Assembly: GCF_005221325.1 (NCBI RefSeq)
Contig: NZ_CP039890.1
Span: 124,001 to 188,000 of the forward strand
Reading direction: 5' to 3'
Source: Agrobacterium tumefaciens
GTDB taxonomy: Bacteria; Pseudomonadota; Alphaproteobacteria; Rhizobiales; Rhizobiaceae
Length of the DNA: 64,000 nt
The translations under genes were made by a program, and so were the position numbers. Shown here in pieces: positions 34,336 to 43,022 of the stretch. Each line of letters starts with the position of its first letter. The first letter of the stretch is position 1. The notes under the pieces are model-generated. The model made no database searches, was not told the DNA's origin, and was given only the letters and a program-made list of their open reading frames with translations.

Positions 34336-37300
34336 CTAGTCGTTCTGAGCCAGCACTTCACGCAGACCTTCGATCGCGAAGGGCTTCGATAGCTGACGCG
34401 CATCGCTGATTCCGGATGCGGCCCTGGCGCTATCGTCGCCGCTCGCGAATACAATGCGCACATTTGGCCAGCGCTCCCGGACCCGCCGCGCCAGATCGAT
34501 ACCGGAGATGCCAGGCAACCCGACGTCTGTCAGCAGAACATCGACACCTCGGGTTTCCAGAACGCCAAGTGCGTCTTCGGCAGAACTCGCCTCGAAAACC
34601 GAGTGGCCCAGTTCCTCCACCATATCGACCGTCGACATCAAGATTAGCGGCTCATCTTCGACTATCAAGACCCGCGCTTGCGCCGTCTGTGGCTGTGGAG
34701 AACTGTCTCCCGGCGTTTGCTCCTGCCGCTCCAGTCTTTGCACAGCGATTTTGTGTTGCTGCGCGTTGCTGAGAACGTGACGAATTTTTCGCGCCAATGC
34801 TTCGCGGGTATAAGGCTTTGATAATAGTTCTACGTCAGCATCCAGCCTTCCGCCATGAACGATCGAGTTCTCGGTGTAGCCTGAGGTGAACAAAACCCCG
34901 ATGTCCGGAAGGAGGGCCTTTGCCTTTCGCGCGAGCTCGGTGCTGCGCATGTGACCCGGCATGACGACGTCGGTGAACAGCAGATCGATGTGCACGCCGC
35001 TATTTACGATCGCAAATGCCGACTGGGCATCATGTGCCTTGAGAACGCGGTATCCGAGGTCTGTCAGGAGCGCGACCGACGTTTCGCGAACACCGTCATC
35101 GTCCTCGACGACGAGCACAGTTTCTGTTCCGCCTTTCACGGGAACTGCGTTTGCATCGGTCAAGTTGTCCTCGATCTGCATCGTGCGCGGCATGTAGAGT
35201 TTCATCGTTGTACCGTGACCGACCTCGCTATAGATCTTGAGATGTCCACCGGATTGCTTCAAGAAGCCGTACACCATGGAGAGGCCCAAGCCGCTGCCTT
35301 TCCCGTCCGTCTTCGTGCTGAAGAACGGTTCCAGCACGTGCTCGAGGATTTCGGGCGGTATGCCAGACCCCGTGTCTGTCACGGCGACAAGAACATATTG
35401 TCCTGCGCGGACATCGTCGTGTGAGCGAGCATAATCGTCGTCAAGTATCGAGTTCGCCGTTTCGATCGTCAGCCGACCGCGGCCCCCCATCGCATCCCTG
35501 GCGTTGATTGCCAGGTTCAGGATGGCGTTCTCCAACTGGCTTGGGTCAATCAACGTGTTCCAGAGGCCGCCGGAGACCACCGTTTCGAGCTCGATCTCTT
35601 CACCCAATGCCCGTCTCAGCATATCATCCATATTCTGGATCAGGCGACGAACATTGACTACCTTCGGCTCAAGGGGCTGCCGGCGACCGAACGCCAAAAG
35701 CTGCGACGCCAGTTTCGCGCCGCGCGCCACGCCAGCTAGAGCATTATTAAGGCGTTGTTCGGCCCGAGTGTTGCCGTCGATGTCTCTCGATAGGAGCTGC
35801 AGGTTGCCGCTTACGACCTGCAGGAGATTATTGAAGTCGTGCGCCACGCCGCCTGTCAGATTGCCAAGGGCTTCCATTTTCTGCGCCTGCCTTAGGGCGA
35901 TCTGAACGTTTTCCCGCTCGACGGTTTCCTTTTCTAGCTCAAGAAGGGCGGACCTTAATTCTTGGGTACGTTGCTCCACCTTCTGCTCAAGCGTCTGGTT
36001 GAGGCTCTGAAGCTGATCCTCCGCACGCTTCTGGTCCGTTACATCGAAGCCATCAACGAAAATGCCTGTGACGTTGCCGACTTGATCGAAAATGGGCTGA
36101 TAGATCAGGTTGACGAACCGCTCATCCGGCTCCGCGCTGCCTGCACGCTGGAGAAACACCGGCGCGTACTGACCGATATATGGTTTTCCCGACTGAAACA
36201 CATCATCGAGCAGTTCGAAGAAGCCTTGCCCGGCCACCTCAGGAAGCGCATCCCGCACGCTTAAACCTATGAGTTGACGATACCCAACCAGTTGCAAGTA
36301 GGCATCGTTGACAAGTTCGAACGTGTGTTCCGGCCCACTCAGGATGCACATGAAGCTCGGCGCCTGCTGGAACAGAGCCCGCATGCGATCGCGCTCGGTA
36401 GTCCGCAACTCGACTTCCGATGCGAGCTGGCGGTTGAGTTGCTGCAAAGCAACCGATGCTTTTTCTCGCATCTCGGCGGCCTCGGCGAGGGCCGCCGCCC
36501 GTCGCCGTTCGGTCTCGAACGCCTCAGCGCTCGCCAGTCGTGACGTGATCTGGCCTGCAAGCAGCTTTAGAAAATCGAGATATTCGTCACTCACGGCTCG
36601 GTGCGGATTGAGCCCGCTGATCAAGATACCCCTTGATTGCTCGCTGCCCTGTCCGATCAGGGGAACGATCGCCGCCTGAAACGGCGCCTTTGGCCACGGC
36701 CCGACCGGAATTTCCTTGGAAGTCGACAGGTCTACCAGTTCAACTGCCTGCTCTGCCCAGGCACGTTCGAGGTTCCAGATACCGACACTACGGCTTATCT
36801 CTGGAGGCAGTAGCGCGAGGTCTTCAGGCGCTCCACATATCCACTGGCGCCTGCCATTGCCTTCATCGTCGAAAACGTACAGAGCACTGAAAGGAAGATC
36901 CTGAAGGTTTTGCCTAAGCGCTTCTCGTGACGCGTCGAATACACCCCTTTGCGTGTCCACTGCGGCAAGCCCAGAGGCTAGGGTACGCATTGTTGCCAAC
37001 CGGCGTTCACTGATAACCCGTTCGGTTTCCTCAGTAACAGCACAAAAAACACCCTCTACCTTGCCGCCATCGCCGAGCAAGGGGCTATAGGAGAAGGTAT
37101 GGTAGGTCTCCTCAGGATAGCCGTCGCGCTCAAGAAACAGGAGAAGGGCCCTGTCCCAGGTCGCTTGCCCGGTCTCGTAGACGGTCGCAAGGCGGCCTTT
37201 CACATCATCCCAGATTTCGGCCCACAGGATCTTCGTCGGCACCGCTAGCGCATGGGGATGTTTGTTTCCAAGCGTTGGCCGATAGGCGTCATTGTAAAAA

Positions 37301-37518
37301 AAGGCGATGTCCGGTCCCCAGCCCAGCCACATCTCAAATTTTGATGTCAGCAAGAGCCTGATCGCTACCTTCAGTGCTTCCGGCCAACCATCAGGCGAAC
37401 CAAGTGGGTCATTAGCCCAGTCATGACGGCGCATCATTTGCGCCATCTCGCCGTTACCGACGAATATGTCCTGATACTGATCCGAGTTTACCATCATCAC
37501 TTTCACCGGAGATCGCAT
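34336..37518 (-). CDS. Hybrid sensor histidine kinase with PAS, GAF and two receiver domains
   Basis: 1060 residues, cytosolic (no membrane segment). Order: PAS-like 40-165, GAF-like 185-335, coiled coil 335-385, PAS 385-500, coiled coil 500-545, HisKA with His560 (GGVAHDFNN), HATPase (N box near 664-677, DTGSGI 715-720, GSGLGLSMV), receiver 1 (Asp850, Lys901) and receiver 2 (Asp998, Lys1045). Two receivers on one kinase suggest an internal relay or phosphate sink. PAS/GAF sensors often see light, redox or small ligands. Divergent from an HWE kinase gene, so the two may share control. Confidence 0.93.
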   Translation of the reverse strand: MRSPVKVMMVNSDQYQDIFVGNGEMAQMMRRHDWANDPLGSPDGWPEALKVAIRLLLTSKFEMWLGWGPDIAFFYNDAYRPTLGNKHPHALAVPTKILWAEIWDDVKGRLATVYETGQATWDRALLLFLERDGYPEETYHTFSYSPLLGDGGKVEGVFCAVTEETERVISERRLATMRTLASGLAAVDTQRGVFDASREALRQNLQDLPFSALYVFDDEGNGRRQWICGAPEDLALLPPEISRSVGIWNLERAWAEQAVELVDLSTSKEIPVGPWPKAPFQAAIVPLIGQGSEQSRGILISGLNPHRAVSDEYLDFLKLLAGQITSRLASAEAFETERRRAAALAEAAEMREKASVALQQLNRQLASEVELRTTERDRMRALFQQAPSFMCILSGPEHTFELVNDAYLQLVGYRQLIGLSVRDALPEVAGQGFFELLDDVFQSGKPYIGQYAPVFLQRAGSAEPDERFVNLIYQPIFDQVGNVTGIFVDGFDVTDQKRAEDQLQSLNQTLEQKVEQRTQELRSALLELEKETVERENVQIALRQAQKMEALGNLTGGVAHDFNNLLQVVSGNLQLLSRDIDGNTRAEQRLNNALAGVARGAKLASQLLAFGRRQPLEPKVVNVRRLIQNMDDMLRRALGEEIELETVVSGGLWNTLIDPSQLENAILNLAINARDAMGGRGRLTIETANSILDDDYARSHDDVRAGQYVLVAVTDTGSGIPPEILEHVLEPFFSTKTDGKGSGLGLSMVYGFLKQSGGHLKIYSEVGHGTTMKLYMPRTMQIEDNLTDANAVPVKGGTETVLVVEDDDGVRETSVALLTDLGYRVLKAHDAQSAFAIVNSGVHIDLLFTDVVMPGHMRSTELARKAKALLPDIGVLFTSGYTENSIVHGGRLDADVELLSKPYTREALARKIRHVLSNAQQHKIAVQRLERQEQTPGDSSPQPQTAQARVLIVEDEPLILMSTVDMVEELGHSVFEASSAEDALGVLETRGVDVLLTDVGLPGISGIDLARRVRERWPNVRIVFASGDDSARAASGISDARQLSKPFAIEGLREVLAQND

Positions 37519-37605
37519 TGTCTACTTTGGCCATTGATAACGCTTGTCTAGCCCGCTAGTTCTTGGCGAATGACAGTTTTTGCATCTGGTGGAAGAGATA
37601 CGACA

Positions 37606-38607
37606 ATGAGCCAGGCGAAGTCGCAACCGGAATGGACAACTGAGGAGCTTCTGCGAGCCATCAAGTCGGCTGGCGTCGCATTGTGGACCTGGACGGTCGA
37701 CGACGGCACATTCATTATGGATACGAAGGCCTATGAATTGTGGGACATCCCGGTTGAAACCAACCTAACCTTTGAGCACCTTTCCGCGAAAGTGCATCCG
37801 GCGGACCGGGATCGGGTACGCGCGGCATTTAATGCGACCCGGGGCATTGATGGCCCTTTCGAAATTGACTTCCGGATCTTGACGAGCGCCTCTGACGTTC
37901 GATGGATTTCTGCCAGAGGCCAAGGCAACGAGGGCAATACCGCCACCAAGAAGATGACTGGCGTCTTTTTGGATGTCACGGGCCGAAAGCAGGCTGAGGA
38001 AGGTCATGAACTCCTTGCAGGCGAAATGAGCCATCGCGTCAAGAACCTGCTCGCGCTGGCGGCCGGCTTGACGACGATCACATCGCGATCGACCGACACG
38101 AAAGAGGAAATGGCCAAGCAGTTGACACAACGGCTCACCGCCCTTGGTCGTGCGCACGAACTGGTGCGTCCTCTTCCGGACGGGCAGGGCAAGGCTGCCT
38201 TGTTGGGTGACCTGTTTGCCGTGCTGCTCGCGCCCTACAACGATGTCGGTGCGTTTGCTGGCCGTATCCGCGTCTCGGTTCCACGCATGGGGCTAGGGGA
38301 AAAAGCAGCAACCAATCTCGCGCTGGTCATCCATGAACTGGCCACCAATTCGCTTAAATACGGTGCACTGTCTAACGACACAGGGTTACTCGACATCTCC
38401 GGCGCGCTTGTCGAAGACAATGTCGAGATCGTTTGGAGCGAACATGGGGGTAAGGGTGATCCGCAGCCAAGGTCTTCCGAAGGATACGGCAGTAAACTGC
38501 TGCAGAGGACGATTTCCGGGCAGTTGGGCGGATCGATAGCCTATGACTGGACCGATGGCGGCGTGGTGGTTACCCTTAGGATGAACGAAAGCCGCCTCTC
38601 TGCATGA
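37606..38607 (+). CDS. HWE-family sensor histidine kinase
   Basis: About 333 residues with a PAS domain (about 15-130, including VRWISARGQGNEG and FLDVTGRKQAEE) followed by an HWE kinase core: the His is in GEMSHRVKNLLAL, then LALVIHELATNSLKYGAL and a WSEHGG segment. HWE kinases are abundant in rhizobia and often act in the general stress response. I use ATG 37606 with GGAAGAG upstream; an in-frame ATG at 37570 would add 12 residues. Confidence 0.9.
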   Translation: MSQAKSQPEWTTEELLRAIKSAGVALWTWTVDDGTFIMDTKAYELWDIPVETNLTFEHLSAKVHPADRDRVRAAFNATRGIDGPFEIDFRILTSASDVRWISARGQGNEGNTATKKMTGVFLDVTGRKQAEEGHELLAGEMSHRVKNLLALAAGLTTITSRSTDTKEEMAKQLTQRLTALGRAHELVRPLPDGQGKAALLGDLFAVLLAPYNDVGAFAGRIRVSVPRMGLGEKAATNLALVIHELATNSLKYGALSNDTGLLDISGALVEDNVEIVWSEHGGKGDPQPRSSEGYGSKLLQRTISGQLGGSIAYDWTDGGVVVTLRMNESRLSA

Positions 38608-38878
38608 AGCCAGGGCCGTAGATTCAGTGTGATCAAGCTTTGCATCCTGGGATATTTCGCTCGATCAGCATGTGTGCGACAAGCGAGAAAATTAGCGAAC
38701 GCCCCCTTGGCCGGAAGCACGCGGATGAGACGGTATGGCCATAAAAGCTGGCAGGATCAGGTGGCTATTCTCTAGATCAACGGCCTCGATGACCGCTTCG
38801 AGAATCTCACCGGCGAACCACAACCTCAAAGACGGCCACAACCAAAAGGGGTGAAGGCCTTCTTCTGAAAATTAAAGG

Positions 38879-38907
38879 TTGACGTTTCAGCCGCGGCCCC
38901 CTATGTC
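38879..38907 (+). promoter_or_regulatory. Possible sigma-70-type promoter for the cold-shock gene
   Basis: TTGACG and TATGTC are separated by 17 bases, placing transcription start near 38914 and leaving a leader of about 140 nt before the cold-shock start codon. Long leaders are typical for cspA-like genes. The rest of the 38608-39055 spacer shows no coding sequence. Confidence 0.35.
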
Positions 38908-39055
38908 TCAGTCATCGATCTTTTGCTTGCCGAGCTTTGTCTACCGCGTGATTGGCACCGCGTTTTAAGCGAATTTCTCTTTCAAAAATAGTCGGTTTTT
39001 CGTCTGCGTGGCAACAGCTTCGCGGTTCCTCAATCTATGCTTTGAAAGGGTCTTC

Positions 39056-39265
39056 ATGACCACTGGCACAGTAAAATGGTTCAATTCCACCAAGGGCTTC
39101 GGCTTCATTCAGCCTGACAACGGCGGCGCTGACGCCTTCGTTCATATCTCTGCCGTCGAGCGCGCCGGTATGCGCGAGCTCGTCGAAGGCCAGAAGATCG
39201 GCTTCGAACTCGAGCGCGACATGAAGTCGGGCAAGATGTCGGCCTGCAATCTGCAGTCCGCTTAA
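39056..39265 (+). CDS. Cold-shock protein (CspA family)
   Basis: 69 residues starting [18 protein letters not shown], with RNP1 (KGFGFI) and RNP2 (DAFVHIS) RNA-binding motifs. It binds single-stranded RNA or DNA and melts RNA structure. ATG 39056 gives the exact family N-terminus; the 16 in-frame codons upstream belong to the leader. A terminator hairpin follows at 39328. Confidence 0.96.
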   Translation: MTTGTVKWFNSTKGFGFIQPDNGGADAFVHISAVERAGMRELVEGQKIGFELERDMKSGKMSACNLQSA

Positions 39266-39327
39266 TCGATATCTGCTCCCCTTTGACCACGGATGTACTG
39301 GCACTGCCGGGAGCAATTATCAGTTTA

Positions 39328-39350
39328 AGGCCAGGCAATTCGCCTGGCCT
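39328..39350 (+). terminator. Rho-independent terminator after the cold-shock gene
   Basis: AGGCCAGGC and GCCTGGCCT form a 9 bp stem with a 5-base loop, followed by TTT. It is 62 bases after the csp stop codon and upstream of the next small gene. Confidence 0.75.
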
Positions 39351-39387
39351 TTTCCGTTTCGCCTCACGGCCAACGTCGAGGAAATCA

Positions 39388-39612
39388 ATGACAGAGACAT
39401 ATAGTAAATCTCGCCAGCAGGCCGAGGCGGCCTTCGGCAGTCTTCAGACGGCGTTCTTCACCAAGAACAATGCGGCGGAAGAGCTCCAATCCGCGGCTCA
39501 GGCACGCGATGCCAAGACCATCAGGCTGCGCGAAGCGCGCCTCGCCAAGGAGAAAGCTGACCGGATCTCCCCTACATCCGCGCTACTTGCCAAACGATCG
39601 AAGTCCAGTTGA
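39388..39612 (+). CDS. Small helical hypothetical protein (74 aa)
   Basis: Starts at ATG 39388 (MTETYSKSRQQAEAAFGSLQ). The body is Ala/Lys/Arg-rich and predicted helical (NAAEELQSAAQARDAKTIRL), ending in a basic tail. Proteins like this accompany cold-shock genes in rhizobia, but no function is known to me. GAGGAAAT, 6-13 bases upstream, serves as ribosome binding site. Confidence 0.6.
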   Translation: MTETYSKSRQQAEAAFGSLQTAFFTKNNAAEELQSAAQARDAKTIRLREARLAKEKADRISPTSALLAKRSKSS

Positions 39613-39643
39613 TCATCCCAAACGCAAAAGTCAGGATAGAAAT

Positions 39644-39781
39644 TTGAGACACGCCAGAAACAACGACCTTACCGACCGACGCTCCGCCGCTGCAGACGCC
39701 AAAGCAACTCTTCTCACGGCATACCGAGCAGCAAAGACGGCGGCCGGGCCATCTCAAGCCGCCAGGCAGGCGGAGCGCTGA
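39644..39781 (+). CDS. Short DUF6481-like protein, probably truncated (45 aa)
   Basis: The TTG-initiated frame reads NDLTDRRSAAADAKATLLTA then YRAAKTAAGPSQAARQAER and stops. This matches the N-terminal repeat-rich part of DUF6481 proteins, which normally run beyond 100 residues with a long charged helix. AGGA sits 6 bases upstream. It may be a decayed gene. The next ~310 bp (39782-40090) hold no gene I recognise. Confidence 0.45.
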   Translation: MRHARNNDLTDRRSAAADAKATLLTAYRAAKTAAGPSQAARQAER

Positions 39782-40090
39782 AAGCGTCCCTTGCTGTGTG
39801 CTCGAGGGTGCGAGCGATATCGATGAAAAACTCCTCCCGCTTTGTCACGTCAAGATCTTTGATAAAATCGTATGTCTTTTCCATTCTAACGTCACTCTGA
39901 ACAGACGTGCGAATAAAGACCGAGCTCTTCAAGCCCCGGCCGCGGAAGAGCTAGGAATAGCAGATTTTAGTTTCAAGCCCTTAGTGAAGCTTGAATTCGC
40001 TTTCAACGCATCGCCATTCGTTCGGCCCTTTGAGGTGCTGATGGCTCTAGCTGACGGAATGCAAAGGGCCATCGAGGCACACTATCTCTG

Positions 40091-40455
40091 ATGATGTTCA
40101 TCACCATCGAAGACGAAACGGGGCCTGCCAATGTCGTTGTCTGGCCATCGCTGTTTGAGAAGCGCCGGCGTGTGGTGCTCGGATCCTCGATGATGGCGAT
40201 CAACGGACGCATTCAGCGGGAAGGGGAGGTCCTCCATCTGGTCGCGCAGCAACTGTTAGACCTGTCACGGATCTAGTTGGTCTGGCTGATCGGGAGACGG
40301 ACTTCAAGCTGCCGACTGGGCGAGGGTATGAGTTCTCCCACGGCGGCGGCCGTCAGGATTCGCGAGACAGGCCGAAGCCCGTTGTCCCGCGGGATATGTT
40401 CGTGCCCGATCTTCATATCGATACGCTGAAGGTGACGAGCCGGAATTTTCAGTGA
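40091..40455 (+). pseudogene. dnaE2: dnaE2 (error-prone DNA polymerase) C-terminal remnant
   Basis: The frame from 40091 reads MFITIEDETGPANVVVWPSL, FEKRRRVVLGSSMMAI and REGEVLHLVAQQLLDLS, the OB-fold end of DnaE2. A frameshift near 40265 is followed by GLADRETDFKLPTGRGYEF and PRDMFVPDLHIDTLKVTSRN, ending at TGA 40453-40455. Both the missing polymerase body and the frameshift show it is dead. DnaE2 normally acts with ImuA/ImuB in mutagenic repair; no such genes are nearby. The following 250 bp are unassigned. Confidence 0.85.
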
Positions 40456-40703
40456 CCTTGTTGCTGAATTAGCGGCCGGAGGTTCAATTTGGTTCAAGGC
40501 GAAGAAGACGTCAGCTATCGATGCCATCCTGATGCCTGCCGCACAGACATTGCGCCGGCGGTGCGTCATGTCGCCTCTGCGCCGGTCGAAATCAAAGCAA
40601 GCAAAGCGGTTTTTCCGTCTCGAGCATTATTGCTCAGCTCCCCTGACTGGCTTCAGCGGTCGCCAAACCTTTCGCCCTTGCAGGCAAAACGTGTCTGCTC
40701 GAA

Positions 40704-41729
40704 CTAAACGTGGAGCCTTGCTGTCGATTTGCGCGGGATCAAAGTTGGGGCTGACACGAGAATTTTGCTTTCACGGACGGCAGTTGTATGCGTGAGCAAG
40801 TCGAGCGCGTTGGCCGCGATCTGATCAAAGGGAACGCGGAGTGTTGTGAGTGGCGTCGAGAGATGGCTGACGATCGGTATATCGTTGTAGCCAACCAGGG
40901 AGACGTCATCCGGCACAGAGAGCCCCACCTTGTTCAATGCCGAGAGCGCGCCGATCGCGGTATTGTCGTTGACGGCAAAAATTGCAGTCGGTGGATTGCC
41001 AAGTGCCATGAGCTTCGTGACCGCTTCTGCTCCCGACTGGATACTGAATGTCGACGGGATGATCAGGCCGGGATCGATTGCAATTGATGCCTCTTCAAGG
41101 GCCTGCCTGTATCCGTCGACGCGTCCGGTCGCGCTGGATGCATAGTCTGGACCCGCAATCAAGCCTATCCGCTCATGGCCCAAATCCAGTAAATGACGCG
41201 TCGCAAGATAGCCACCGAGCCGATCATCGCCCACCGCAGAGAGGCTGTGACGATCCGTTCTCAGCGCCAGTACAAAGGGGACACCCCGTTCTCTCAGTTC
41301 ATCGGGGAAACTGTCATCATCACGCGCGGTGGATAATATCAATCCATCGACGCCTCTATTGAGAAGCGATTCCGCTGCCAGGCGATCCGCCTGTGGTTTA
41401 TCCTCGGTCGTCGCAACAATGGCAAACCGTCCGGTCCGGGCGCAAGCTTTGACAATTGCCTCATACAGCATCGCCATGACGGTATCCGTTAACCGCGGAA
41501 CGATGACGCCGATCGTCATCGTGTTACCGCGTCGCAAGCTTGCAGCCGAAACATCCCTCACGTAACCGAGTTCCGCCGCAATCTTGCGCACACGCTTGGC
41601 TGTTTCGCTGTCCGACCGCGGCAGCCGCTCGTCGAGGATGCGTGAGACAGTCGATTTCGACACTCCCGCGGCAGCGGCAACACTGTGAACAGTCACGCGC
41701 GGTTGCCGATGACGCTCTTTTGATTCCAT
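40704..41729 (-). CDS. LacI-family transcriptional regulator
   Basis: 341 residues from MESKERHRQP. The LacI helix-turn-helix (VTVHSVAAAAGVSKSTVSRI, then LPRSDSETAKRVRKIAAELG) precedes a periplasmic-binding-protein-like effector domain (MTIGVIVPRLTD onward). It is divergent from a DapA-like gene and a perfect palindrome lies between them, so it most likely represses that operon until a sugar acid or related ligand binds. Confidence 0.93.
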   Translation of the reverse strand: MESKERHRQPRVTVHSVAAAAGVSKSTVSRILDERLPRSDSETAKRVRKIAAELGYVRDVSAASLRRGNTMTIGVIVPRLTDTVMAMLYEAIVKACARTGRFAIVATTEDKPQADRLAAESLLNRGVDGLILSTARDDDSFPDELRERGVPFVLALRTDRHSLSAVGDDRLGGYLATRHLLDLGHERIGLIAGPDYASSATGRVDGYRQALEEASIAIDPGLIIPSTFSIQSGAEAVTKLMALGNPPTAIFAVNDNTAIGALSALNKVGLSVPDDVSLVGYNDIPIVSHLSTPLTTLRVPFDQIAANALDLLTHTTAVRESKILVSAPTLIPRKSTARLHV

Positions 41730-41822
41730 TGTCTTTTTTCCATTCCACGTCTGTTGCCGGGCGCACGCCGAGTACATTGCACGAAAAACGCGGTTGACTC
41801 CAGAACAATTCAGATCGATAAC

Positions 41823-41834
41823 GGGAACGTTCCC
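41823..41834. promoter_or_regulatory. LacI-type operator palindrome
   Basis: GGGAACGTTCCC is a perfect 12-base palindrome with the central CG typical of LacI-family operators, 60 bp before the DapA-like start and 94 bp before the LacI start. Confidence 0.7.
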
Positions 41835-41893
41835 ATTAACGATCCCGTCTGCTGGTCGATTAAGGACAGCAGCTGATAAGGAGGAGAAATCAG

Positions 41894-42841
41894 ATGCAAC
41901 CCATGGATCTTCGCGGCCTCAGCCCGGCACCCGTCACCGCTTTCACGCGTGATGGTGAGGTCGACTACGCAGCCAATGCAAAAATCGCCAAGTGGCTTGC
42001 CTCGATGGATGGCGTAAAGAGCCTCGTCATTCTCGGCCATGCCGGCGAAGGCACGTTCCTGACTGAAGACGAGCGCTTGGAACTCATCCGCATTTACGTT
42101 GATGCTGTTGGCGGTTCGCTGCCCATCATCGCCGGTATTACCGGGGAAGGTACGCGGGTGGCTGCGGCAGAAGCCAAGAAGTGCAAGGCTGCCGGTGCCA
42201 CCGGCGCGCTCGTTTATCCTAACCACGGCTGGCTTCGCTTCGGTTTCCAGAAGGGTGCACCACAGGACCGTTACAAGGCGATCTGGGAAGAATCGGGCCT
42301 GCAGGAAATCCTGTTCCAGTATCCGGATGTGACCAAGGCGTCCTATGATCTGGATACGCAGCTGGCAATCGCCACCCAGCCCGGTGTCGTGGCGACAAAA
42401 AACGGCGTGCGCAATATGAAGCGCTGGTATGTCGAAATCCCCGAGCTGAAGAAGGCCAATCCGAACCTGCAGGTCCTCAGCTGCCACGACGAATGGCTTC
42501 TGCCAACGATGTTCGATGTCGACGGTTTACTCGTCGGCTATGGCAATATCGCGCCCGAGCTTCTGATCGATCTGATCAAGGCGGGCAAGGCACAGGACTA
42601 TCCGCAAGCGCGCAAGATCTTCGAACAATTGCTCCCGGTGACCCGTGCAGTCTACCACCGTGGTTCACATATGGAAGGCACTGTCGCCCTGAAACTCGGC
42701 CTCGTGCACCGCGGAGTCCTCGATCATGCGACGATCCGCGAGCCTTTGAAGAACCTCGGCGAAAAGGCGGAGCAGGAAATCTTTGCTGCCTTCGAGGCAG
42801 CCGGCATTGGCCGCGTCGAGCAGCTGCTGGCCGCTGAATGA
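41894..42841 (+). CDS. DapA-like aldolase/lyase (dihydrodipicolinate synthase family)
   Basis: 315 residues. The class-I aldolase site is present: GHAGEGTFL near 48-56, Tyr143 in FQYPD (where YNxP is usual) and the Schiff-base Lys169 in VVATKNG. The changed GEG and QYP motifs place it away from true DapA and from the copy at 17.6 kb, so it cleaves or dehydrates some other keto acid. The start follows AAGGAGGAG. An MFS symporter gene follows, and the pair is under LacI control. Confidence 0.88.
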   Translation: MQPMDLRGLSPAPVTAFTRDGEVDYAANAKIAKWLASMDGVKSLVILGHAGEGTFLTEDERLELIRIYVDAVGGSLPIIAGITGEGTRVAAAEAKKCKAAGATGALVYPNHGWLRFGFQKGAPQDRYKAIWEESGLQEILFQYPDVTKASYDLDTQLAIATQPGVVATKNGVRNMKRWYVEIPELKKANPNLQVLSCHDEWLLPTMFDVDGLLVGYGNIAPELLIDLIKAGKAQDYPQARKIFEQLLPVTRAVYHRGSHMEGTVALKLGLVHRGVLDHATIREPLKNLGEKAEQEIFAAFEAAGIGRVEQLLAAE

Positions 42842-42844
42842 TCT

Positions 42845-42878
42845 TTTGCCGCCCCCTGCAAGCGCTCGGGGCGGCAAA
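42845..42878 (+). terminator. Strong hairpin between the DapA-like and MFS genes
   Basis: TTTGCCGCCCC and GGGGCGGCAAA make a perfect 11 bp stem with a 12-base loop directly after the DapA-like stop codon. No U-run follows, so partial termination or 3'-end protection is likely. Confidence 0.6.
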
Positions 42879-43022
42879 CCAAAGGGGGCCGGCCTGAGCA
42901 AAGCAGCAGGTCCGCGCAGGAACAAGTTTATCTCTGACAGGAACGCCGAAACATCGTAGCAACAACGCAGGGAGCGTATCCGTAGCCGGGAGCGAGAAAG
43001 GCGACGGGTCGAGGAGGAAATC

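Noticed and set aside
39714..39932. Minus-strand 72-codon frame beyond the DUF6481-like gene
   Set aside because: No ribosome binding site and it overlaps the better-supported plus-strand DUF6481-like frame.
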